Shown: piece by piece, positions 50,201-59,713 of the stretch | Position numbering within the stretch: the stretch's first letter is position 1 | Layout: the number at the start of each line of letters is the position of its first letter | DNA from: Burhinus oedicnemus | Lineage: Eukaryota; Chordata; Aves; Charadriiformes; Burhinidae | Direction: 5' to 3' | Length of the DNA stretch: 64,000 nucleotides | Assembly: GCA_008921705.1 (NCBI GenBank) | Contig: VFFE01005906.1 | Location: forward strand, 9,370 to 73,369 | The notes under the pieces: model-generated | Seen by the model: the letters and a program-made list of their open reading frames with translations, nothing else | Database searches by the model: none | Told to the model about the DNA's origin: nothing | Translations under genes and position numbers: made by a program

Positions 50201-53200
50201 ACACCAGTCACTGCGAGAGCTGTGTGAACATGGATCCCTCACACTTCAATTCCAATGTTTAACTGGGCTCCCTGAAAGACATTCCCATTTGGTCCATAAA
50301 CAAAGCATCAGCTATTTAAGGAGCTTAGGAACTGAGCTGTTTCCTGCGCTGCAGACAGCTTATCACACCTGTTTGCTAGGTTTGGGTGTTCATGTTTGCT
50401 TTGTGGGAAGCTGAGTAGAAATTTTTGCCTGAGATTATGAAGTTGCAATAAAACATAGAGAGTGCTACATTATGTAATGGGAAAATCCACTGTAAATTTC
50501 CAGGTATCCATGGGCCCTTTATTTCCTTTTTAAGTGGATTCTGCTTATCTTCCCATGAGCCAACAGACTATAGGGAATGATCTAAATGAATTACTGGCCA
50601 TACTAATGACAGGGAAATCTGTCCAGGTGCAGTGTACCCCTTTGTGCATGTTATGTTTTTAGTAAAATAACCAAACTGATTGCATCTGTCTCCCCTCTCT
50701 CAAATATACTATCACAACATTTAAAAACATGCAAACTTCTCTGACTTAGCAGATGGATAGACAGACATATAGGAAAAGCAACGTGTTATTGGTTGGTGTG
50801 CCAGCCATTAGTTTTATTTTGTTGTTGCTTTTTATGCTCTGTACCTTTTCCTAATGCTAAGTAGGTGATAAAATAGGGCAACAGTGACTTTTTTCCTCTT
50901 CTTACTTCAAAGTTGTGAGCTCCCCCCCACTCCGACTATGTCTCTCCTCTGAGGCGTGTCTAATACTAGTCTGCCTTTGCGGTATCAAATATGTTTTGGG
51001 GGAAAAGTAAACCCATTCTAGGCTGTTAGTCTTAGGAAAATTGTCTTGGAAGCAGCCTCATTTTCAGGCATTGATGACCTGCTCAAACTTCAGTTTTCAG
51101 TAATGATAAGCACATTTTTAGAATACTTGATTTTTATTAAAAGGAAATGGAAGTACAATGTACCTGTCAGATATGGGATCTGGAAGAAGTTTTTGCATTT
51201 ATCAGTAACCACCAGCACTGCGAATTCACAGAATTCCCTGCTAACATTCCCTGCTGTGAGATGTGCAGCTCCTGGCTCTACATTTGATATATTAGGATCT
51301 GGCAGAATAAGCAATGCTGCTGATCTGTCCAGGCTTCTTGGTGGCAGAAAGGAGAGGATGTGGGGGATGGAAGCAGACCAACTATAGAAGGAGTAGAATA
51401 ATTGATAATGATTCAGAGCTCTCCAACTGTTGAACTTCAAAGTCTTTAGAAAAGCCAGGTATTCTTCGTTCTCTTTTAACGGTGGTGGAATTGAGGGAAG
51501 GCCAGTGTTCCCAGCACAGCTGCCATGGGAATTACAATAAAAGCTGTTGAGTTTTGCAGAAATAGCTCTCCTGGTTAGTACCAGCTCAGAGATGGGGGAG
51601 TCTGGTTTCTCCTGCGTGGCAGTACAGAGCAATAACTGCTCAGCTGCTGCCAACGCTTCCTTTTAGCTAGTCCTTGTTAGTGGAGAGTTTGTGGTAATGG
51701 GAGTAATTAACACACTGGGAGTCATTTCTGTGTCCTGGAAGGGAACAGAAAGCCATCAGAGCAGCCCCAGACATGATTGCTCTGCAGGGTTATTTTCTCT
51801 CTCTCTTTCTTTCTTTTCCATTGTGCTTGGGTTTTGATTTTTCTTCTTTGTGTTAAGAAAGCTGGAGAGCTGAAATGGTCTGTAAATTGCATTCATGCTG
51901 AGCTTGGGCTAGGTAGGCTAGTTAAAGGTCACTTTCGTGGACTACATGGCCTCCTCTCATGGGGTGGGGAGAGTGTTTAAGAAGGGAGTCACACTGTCCC
52001 TTGTGGCTTTTTTAACCCTTCTTGTTCCAATGTAGATTTGAAGACCTCTTGTTCTGAATTAGTTTTGTTTAAATAGGCCTGGGAGGTGAGAACCTTGAAG
52101 GGTAATTATGATAAAATATTAACTCTTCCAGCAGCCAGATGGCTTCCCAGCCTAATAGCTCTGAAGTGTAAGGCTGTGCTGCCATGGTCCCATGCTTGTT
52201 GTTGAATGGATCACATTACTAGCTTGCTTCTGAGGCTGCTGGTGGCATTTCAGCTGTGTGTCTTGTGAGTACCTAGTTTGGGTATTACATGGTGTTTCTG
52301 GAGGTGAGCTCCAAGAATAGACTTGTCATAAACAGTTGTTCTTGCTCTCCCCAGATAAGAACTGGGGACAGGGAGAAGAAGGGCAATGGGCTTAACCTGT
52401 CTGATTGCAAACCATGTGCCCAGGTACCAGGAAACCAACCAACCAATCACCTACCTACAGATCATGAGTGACTGTGTATGCATGTACATATATCCTTATC
52501 CACTATAGGGGAGCAAAGACAAAGTAATTCTTGCTTTTCAGTCTACCTCTTTTATTTTCTTTTCCTTTTAAGAGGACACTCTTGGTTTGCAACCCTAGAT
52601 TTCCCTGAATAGCAGCCTTTTCTGGCTTTTTAGTTTGATACAGGTTTTTTACCACTGTCCCCTAGGGAGCTCTGTGCTGAATTCAGATAAGGAGAATTGA
52701 GCAACTCCATATCCGCTTTCAAGAATGCAAAAGCTAAGCCTGCAAGATGTATCGGTGGTGGGAAGAACAAACAAACATAGGAGAATACGTCTTCTCCTTA
52801 GGGTGGGACAAAGGCACTTGTGGTTCTCACAGTGATGTAAGAGACTGGCATGAATACTATTGTCCCTGGAAACCATCCAGAAGAGGTAACCAAGTGCTCC
52901 GTGTCACCCCCAATCCCCAATTTTAAGATGCTGGCCTTCATGCCTGCGTGTGTCTCTACATCCAAGATAAAGCCCTCTCTGTTTCCTCTTCCGCTTCTCT
53001 CCCTGCAGCCAGTCATGTAAGATGCTGCATCCTGTGAAGTTCTGCCAACTTCAGCAAGACCTGGGTGTGTTTGCAAGGCAAAGCCCCCATCTTCACTTGC
53101 ACTTCCAGCCTCTTCACTAAGGAGAGCCCATCTTACCTTACCTCTGACCCATGTGAGCAGTGTAGTGCCACTAAACTTTCCCTGGGTAATAGAATCATAG

Positions 53201-54420
53201 AATAGCTGTCCACTTCTATCTTCAGCCTAGTTCTTTCAGCTCAGCTCCACTGGCACCACCCCATAGTCCTCTCCATCCCAGCAAGGGGATCATGCCAGCG
53301 TCCAGATTTATAACTGAGATGCAAATGCTGCTAGAGGAATAAAAACTAAATAAATCCACGTGGTTTTCCCTAGCCTCTTGAATTTCAAAGCCTCCATGTC
53401 CCCTCTCAGTTCTCTGCGAACATCTCGCCATGCACCCTTGCTGAGGAGGCTGTGTGATGGGAGGATTTTTGTGTTCCCTTTTTTCCCCAGCAACAGTAGC
53501 AACTCACAGTTTTCACATCTGCATTTTTCATCAGAAGGGTTTGGTTTTGGGGTTTTTTTTTTGTTTTGTTTTTGTTTTTTTTTTCCTGTTATTTTTTCCC
53601 CCTTCTTTTTTAGCCATAATTCAGCTGGGAATAGACCAGGCAGAAAGATTTCTGCGCAAGAGATAGGAGTCTCTGTGGCGACCCACACTCAAGGCATGAG
53701 CCAAAAGGAGCCCGTTGCTCACTAGAGAACTGGATGAGTGAAGACAGACTGAATAAATACTATTAATTCCCCATTTCTCTGCCACTGGCAAGCTTGGCTT
53801 TTAATATCAGTTATTGACTGTGAATCTCACTGGAGCATTTTGAGAAGCGTATGTCGCAGAGCAATGATCTGATTGCTGTGCTTTGGGCCCGCTGTGGGAA
53901 CGCACATGGACACAGAGCCAAATTAGGGTCCTGTTTACCCCTTCCTAGAACTCCTCTGCTTCATTAGGGCCTGGGGAATACAGCAGACCATTGGATTTTG
54001 CTTTTCTTACAGTGAAGGCAAGAACAAGGGTGAGTTCAACAAGAACAAGGGGCATAAATGCATGGATCCTAGGTGACCAATGTATGTTTTTCCCGCCACA
54101 CAAAGTATGACATAATAAATAGTTTTGGTTGTGGAAGGGGGTGGCAGATGGGGGGGGACTGTAAACCTTTCCCATCAGCGTGTCAGTGGAATTTTGTCCA
54201 GCATCCTTCAGTGGAACAACAGAACTTACGCAGGCTTGCACTGGGCTGCAGTGGCAGGAGTTTGCAAGGGAAACCATCCTGTCCTTGGCTTCATCTAACT
54301 CTGTTATTCTTTCTGTGCTAGGAATTGCTGAAAATTACACTTTCAAATACAAAAAGGTCCATCCCCAAGCAATTAGCAGCCAGAGAGGGAGGTAGTGAAG
54401 GAGGGAGGGCAGCGAGTGAC
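41236..54420. other. Intron segment without recognised genes
   Basis: Nothing here resembles a host exon. I see an A-run at 42712-42728, T-runs around 43611, 47305, 48258 and 53549-53584, one probable antisense MIR (46755-46915) and otherwise unique-looking sequence. The longest open frame (51653-51090 on the minus strand, 187 codons) has no recognisable domain. Confidence 0.6.
46755..46915 (-). repeat. MIR-like remnant, antisense
   Basis: 'gagcactttacaatcactaa', 'gcctaaagccacacaaacag' and 'gactcatgcatgtaccctga' correspond, in order, to the antisense of MIR (agcgctttac ... caaggtcacacagctag ... aacccaggcagtctgactc). It has weak similarity but correct order and spacing. Confidence 0.45.
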
Positions 54421-54429
54421 AAACCCATC

Positions 54430-54690
54430 CCCTGCAACCTTCCTGTGCGGTTGGGTAAATAAGCTGCGGAGCAGCACTGTGCCCAGCTTCTCACCCTCTT
54501 TCCTAAGCAGGTGCGTTGCGAGACGTTTGCAAAGATATTAACCCCGCATACAGAGTGTGCCAGTCAGTAATTATGGAAATTAGTTGGCAATTAGATAATG
54601 TCACTCACTCTCTGCATACAGCTGATAAGCAGTTAAGAGCCACTCCAGAGCAAGGGTGAGACCCTCTCCCTGGGCTGCTGAGCAGATGGC
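54430..54690. promoter_or_regulatory. Candidate conserved regulatory element
   Basis: This block has no repeat character and no open frame. It is dense in homeodomain-like cores: TCAGTAATTATGGAAATTAG at 54563-54582 with TAATTA and ATTAG, then GGCAATTAGATAATGTCACT, and a TGATAA GATA-type motif near 54621. It has the look of a developmental enhancer, but conservation cannot be tested here. This is inference. Confidence 0.3.
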
Positions 54691-55833
54691 CCTGACCTGG
54701 CATTAATAGGCTGCTCTCAAGTTTGGGAGGGTGGGTGGTGGTTGGGTAGCACTTGCCCACGGCACTGCGGCGGGCCTGCCTCCACTCCCCAGCTTGGGAA
54801 GTTGTGCAGCTCTATCAGCCCTGTGAGTGGGACGTTTCAATAGTGTAAGTGGGTGTGTTTCCTACAGCGGGTTTTGCGTGTGCGAGGTGCTGAGCCGTCT
54901 GTTCAGCATGCAGGTTCCTCGCTGTCTCAGCTCTCTGGCGGGCCAGGGAGGCGGTACAGGCTGCTAGAGGTGCAGTAGAGGTAGCTTGCTGGCTCCCTCA
55001 TTCCTTCAGGGTGGCAAGTATTTAAAATGCTCTGCAAAGACCTCGTCTAGTGGTTTCTTGAAGGGCTGATCACATCAGACTAGCTGTCTTGTTTCGCATT
55101 GCTAAATCACGTTAAGCCAAAAATATAACACTGAAAATATTTGTTATGTTGCTTTTCCATGTGACTAATAGGTGGAATTGGAACCGGGGTGCTGCTAATT
55201 CATGACTGGGGGAGGTAGTGTCCATCATGAAGTCTTTTTTTTGTCAGATGTGATCATGCTGTGATAAAGTTTGAGATGTCTCAGAGATAAAATATATAAG
55301 AAAATACCTTGGGATTCTATAGTTACTGTCCCAAACTGTAATGTATTGCTATGGTAGCAGTGTGCTGTATGAGGCTGCTAAGGTAGTACTTACGCTAAAA
55401 ATAAAATGGTAAGAGCAGAAAATTATTCGTTCTCAGTGTGTCTTGGAGGATCATTGCGGGAAATGGATGAGGCACAGATTTGTTGTGTCAGGATTTACTC
55501 TCTCACAGATCCTGGCCACTGCTAAAATGGACACTGGGTCTTGTAAGTTCTTCTGGAAGACCCTGCTACTGTGCAGTGAGGTTTGCTCTCAAAGGCTGAG
55601 CTGTATGAGACACAAAACTGGAATAGCGGGAAGCGCCATGGATCAGGACTGATGGGTGCTGACAGAGCTCTGGAGGAGCCTCAGCTGGCCCCAGCCCGAT
55701 AGTGGCTGGGTGCAGGCAGCCTTCCCAAAACCTGAGCTGCAGTCTAAAAGGCAGTGAAGCAACCAGAAGTGACACCTATATTTCATGTATTTTGTGTCTT
55801 CCTCTTCTGAAATAGAACTGGCACTGTCTGCTT

Positions 55834-55903
55834 TCAAAACAGCTAGAAAGGGATTACCTTGGCTTCTCTCAAAACAGATAGAGAGGGATTGCCTTGGCTT
55901 CCC
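55834..55903. repeat. Tandem duplication, 35-base unit x2
   Basis: Two adjacent 35-base units both begin TCAAAACAG and contain GGGATT and CCTTGGCTTC. They differ at four or five positions, so the duplication is not very recent. No function is visible. Confidence 0.9.
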
Positions 55904-57788
55904 TCAGTCAACAATGCTATTCTTGTTTAACCATTTCTGCCTGGTTTCCCTTGTTAACTGTAGCCTTTGTCCTCTCCTAATGAACATGTATTGATGTTAC
56001 AGAAATCTGTACCACAGAGGTAGCCTGCTCCCTTTACCGTGCCTTTGAAATACCCCAAGGCTTGAAGCGACCCATGGAGAATGAGATTTCTTTGTGTGTG
56101 TAAAACAGAGTTTCAGCAGCCTGGGGTTGGGAGAAATCAGTAGGCTTTCTGGACAGGCGTTTGGGCTATACATGGATGTATGCATCTCATCTGTGGTTCT
56201 CTATAGAGTGTTCACACCTGCTGCTGTGATTTACACATCTTTTGCTGGTTCTCAAAGAGTCTTCTAAAACAGAGAGAGGAGTAGTAAGGCTGAGGGCTAC
56301 TTCTGATGCAGATGGTGCAACCCACCCTGCCCAGGAGAATCGAAAGCTGCAGTGAGAGCCCCTCTGTGTTGGGGTGGTTGGTGCCACACTGGGCTTGCCT
56401 CCCTCCCCAGCTCAGGCTGAACTGGGGGGCATTCACTGATGGAGCAGTGAATTTTGCTATGGTGGTGCTAAATGTTCCAGGGAACTGTGAGCTGCTGGGA
56501 GCACATCGCTGGCTAATTTACACGCATTATTATATTCCTATTCCCATCTCATCAATAATTCCAGGCTTGGGTCATCACTTTCTCTCTTACCTCCCTCTCA
56601 CTCTATTCTCCTTCTCCATAAATCATGGGCTATTTTAGTGGAGCCACTAGGGACCACAGAGGAGACAGGTAAATGGACGAGAGCCACATAATTTTTTTTC
56701 CAGTTGATTTTCAAAGCCCCCCCAAAACCCCATGAACTGAGCCAACATCGTGATTATTGGGAAGACAGATGATTTAAGCATTTGGATCTGTGTTTTTTTC
56801 CATTTTACACCTCTCCTAACACCTCCTTTTTCCTCCTTCCATTCTCCTGAGCCAAGCTGTTAACAATTAAAAGGAATTATCTTCCCTCTGGTTTTGACTT
56901 GATTTTATTTGTGTTTATAGCAGTTTAGCTAACAAGCTTCACTCCGGCAGCTGCAGGGAACAGGCCTGGTTTCCACCAGGCACTGAAAGCTCACATTTCT
57001 CTCCAGCTTGTGGGTTTTCTTTTAACTGATCCCTTTTGTTTTCTAAGTAACTTGTTTTTTGTACCAGCTAAATTTGCCCTGGAGACTTACGGCTTCTGCA
57101 GGTCCCTGGGACAGGTAGGGCAGAGGCTTGTGACTATGTGAGCTCTCCCCTCCGTTGCCTAGTGATTCTCCTCCAGCTCAACCTCTGCCCTTACCAAACA
57201 GAAACTTTTCTGCACTTGCCCATTTCTGCAGTGTCCGTGGGCCTCCTCCTTCAGAGCAATGTGGGCAGTGGGGTTGAAAGGCATCTACTGGGAGCAACAG
57301 TAGCCTCAGCAACTCTCATTGTCCACAGCACAAAACACTTTTCCCAAGCAAATACTGTCTCACAATATTTGTGATCCAATTTGTGAAATCTCTGTTCGTG
57401 CTGGCTTCTGGGAGGTTGAAGGCCGTGATTCTCATCACCTCCTTTTCTGCTTTGTGTCTGTGCTAATGTTAGCCATTCCCAGAGCTGTTCTCATGCCCAA
57501 CTTGTCTCTGAACAAGCGCCTGTGTTAGTGGAAAACTTACTTTCTTTTTAAGCAGGATTTTCAAAGAATAAGCCTAGCTTTGTGCTGTCTTGTCATCGTA
57601 AAACATCCTCCTACCCCAGGCACACAGTCACCCACATGCAAATAGGCAGAGGTGAATTAAATCCCAGTGTTAACAGGTGTAACTCCTGCTTGTTGAAGGC
57701 AGTTGGAATCGCTCACTGTTAGCTAGGGGTCAATTTGGCCTTTTTGCCAAACCACTAGACCAGGGCAAGTGGTTAAGTGCTTAGACAG

Positions 57789-57834
57789 TTCTTATCATGT
57801 AAGCTACAAGTTTCTTATCATCTAAGCTGCAGGT
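57789..57834. repeat. Tandem duplication, 23-base unit x2
   Basis: Two adjacent 23-base units, each starting TTCTTATCAT and containing TAAGCT, differ at three positions. They lie just before an ATTTGCAT octamer at 57846-57853. Confidence 0.9.
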
Positions 57835-58263
57835 TGCCATATATAATTTGCATAGCACATGTTTCCGGGTTGCAAAGGTCCCTGTTAGAGTCTCTGAAGT
57901 GTGCAAGACATGTAAAGTAAAAGCAACTATTGTGTGACAGGCTGACAGCAGGGTTGTCTTCTCTAATGCTTGCTTGGTGTGCTAGTAAGCATAATGAAAA
58001 CAGTGGAATGGGAAGTTTGGGTAACGTCTTCTCTTGCCCTGTATCAACTCTTATACTCTAAGGAACCTTAGTCTTTGCCCTAAGGATTTTCATTGAGAGG
58101 TAGTTGTTACTGGGAAAGCTTCAGCACCATTTCTCTCAGTAAAGTCAATGAGATTGCGTCCATCAAAGGAGTTAAATAATTTGGTGTATTTTTACACTGC
58201 TCAGCATTGTGATGTGTGTAGATCACATGGTGAGTTCTCTACTTGGTCCTCTTTGTTTTGAAG

Positions 58264-58390
58264 ACATAGATATCCTTGCTGCTTTGGAGGACTGTATAGC
58301 CAACTGCAGGCATGAAGAAGTGGCCAGAGTATTGAGAAATGTAAATGAGTTACTGGACAAGATGTTAATAAGCTTCATGGTAAAGACATG
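58264..58390 (+). other. Possible cryptic or alternative exon (unverified)
   Basis: An open frame from 58209 to 58394 includes a 127-base stretch with exon-like edges. Upstream is CTCTTTGTTTTGAAG as a fair acceptor (AG at 58262-58263); downstream is CATG followed by GTGAGTA, a strong donor (GT at 58391). The frame reads as a charged, leucine-rich, helix-like peptide (CFEDIDILAALEDCIANCRH and on). I do not recognise a family. At 127 bases it is not a multiple of three. If spliced between the leader and the coding exon it would add an upstream ATG (58312) with a short frame. It could be chance or a decayed gene or transposon piece. Confidence 0.25.
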
Positions 58391-58982
58391 GTGAGTAGTA
58401 GGACTAACTTTTTCCTTTCTTTTCTTCTCTTGACCCCACAGATCCTGCAAGCTCCGCAAGTGGCAAGCAGTGAATTATGGGCTGGGTAGCCACCAGTGCA
58501 TCATGAAGATTGACTTTATTTTTGCCCTCTCGAGGATCACGTGCTTTATGAATTCACTCTCTCCTCCATCTCACTGCCACCTCCGTCAATATTGTCATAA
58601 TTTCTAGGAAACCAGAATTTGGGGCTTGGGCTTCAGCTCCGCCTTTCCTTGCTCCCTGGAACAACTAGTGTCACCTTTGTGTTCTACCAAAACAAACCAC
58701 TGTGGGTTATTTTGCCCTTCACAAAAGTACACCGGCTGGAAAAGTCACTTTGTATACCGTGTACTTCTGAGATAAAAGCCTCTGGATCCTAAAGGATAAT
58801 TGAGATCTTTCCTTGGGGCGGAGACATTTCCTCCTGGTCACGTGCACTTGCTATCTTACTTTCTGCTTACTCTCCCTCTCTCTCTGTTGCTCTCTGTGCT
58901 CTCCTCTTCCTGTTGGATTTAACATTTGGTGTTGACTGCTGGGGTTCTCCTCCCAGTAGAGTGGCTTTTGTTTTCCTCCTAG

Positions 58983-59004
58983 GGAAGAGAAGATTCTTGA
59001 AACA
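58983..59004 (+). other. NRXN3: 5' UTR part of the first coding exon of NRXN3
   Basis: Twenty-two bases between the acceptor AG (58981-58982, preceded by a pyrimidine tract TTTTGTTTTCCTCCT) and the start codon. There is no ATG and no in-frame stop. The start context ACAATGG has A at -3 and G at +4, a strong eukaryotic start. A second possible acceptor, TCTCCTCCCAG ending at 58956, would lengthen this leader by 26 bases. Confidence 0.7.
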
Positions 59005-59713
59005 ATGGGCTTCACTCTGCACTCAGTCTACTTCACCTTGAAGGTGAGTTTGCTGCTGTGCTCCTTGCTGGGTCTCTGTTTGGGTCTGGAGTTCATGGGC
59101 ATCCCCAACCAGTGGGCCCGCTACCTCCGCTGGGATGCCAGCACTAGGAGCGAACTCAGCTTCCAGTTCAAGACCAATGTCTCTGCTGGGCTGCTCCTCT
59201 ACTTTGATGATGGTGGCGTCTGTGACTTCCTCTGTCTGTCCCTTGTTGATGGACGTATCCAGCTCCAGTTCAGTGTGGACTGTGCGGAGACTACAGTTAT
59301 CACAGACAAGCAGGTCAACGACAGCAATTGGCACTTCCTGATGGTCAGCCGCAATCACCTTCGGACGGTGCTAGTGCTGGATGGTGAAGCCAAGCCGGGC
59401 GAGGTGCGTCCACAACGCCAGTATATGAATATAGTCAGTGACCTTTTTGTTGGTGGAGTCCCATTGGACATCCGTCCTGCTGCCTTGACCCTTGATGGTG
59501 TTTTGAGTGAGCCTCCGTTTCAAGGATTTATTCTGGATTTGAAATACGGCAACTCTGAGCCACAGCTCCTGGGCAGTCAAGGGGTCCGACTGGAAATGGA
59601 AGGGCTCTGCGCAGAAAACCCCTGTGAAAATGGTGGCACTTGCTTCCTTCTGGATGGCGAGCCGCACTGTGACTGCTCAGCCACTGGATATGCTGGCAAG
59701 CTGTGTTCTGAAG
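59005..59713 (+). CDS. NRXN3: Neurexin-3 alpha, first coding exon (N-terminal part)
   Basis: Neurexins are presynaptic single-pass adhesion receptors that bind neuroligins, LRRTMs, cerebellins and other partners across the synapse. This exon gives 236 codons plus one base and ends in phase 1 at AAG|GTAAGAG (donor GT at 59714), as expected if the next codon completes an Asp. Residues 1-27 are a signal peptide (hydrophobic [12 protein letters not shown]). Residues 28-200 are the first LNS domain, with [39 protein letters not shown] and DLFVGGVP. Residues 202-234 are an EGF-like module with six cysteines (202, 207, 213, 222, 224, 234). N-glycosylation sequons are at N58 and N105. The match to vertebrate NRXN3, including the LHSV.FTLKVS start and CLGLEFMG junction, separates it from NRXN1, whose N-terminus is different. 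Start choice: strong Kozak context and signal peptide directly after it. Only the alpha form uses this exon; beta-neurexin has its own promoter far downstream. The remaining exons lie outside the window. Confidence 0.96.

Larger units (their letters stand above)
8402..58982 (+). other. NRXN3: NRXN3 leader intron (intron 1), about 50.6 kb
   Basis: Bounded by the GTGAGAG donor at 8402 and by the acceptor TTTTCCTCCTAG ending at 58982. It carries almost all of the repeats in the window. Long first introns are usual for alpha-neurexins. Both boundaries are predicted from sequence only. Confidence 0.5.

Noticed and set aside
51090..51653. 187-codon open frame on the minus strand
   Set aside because: No domain, signal or splice context. 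A rough chance estimate, (61/64)^187 times several thousand possible frames, gives about one such frame in a window this size.
53185..53206. AATAGAATCATAGAATAG, like an antisense CR1 tail
   Set aside because: The sequence after it does not continue into the CR1 3' region, so an element cannot be supported from the tail alone.
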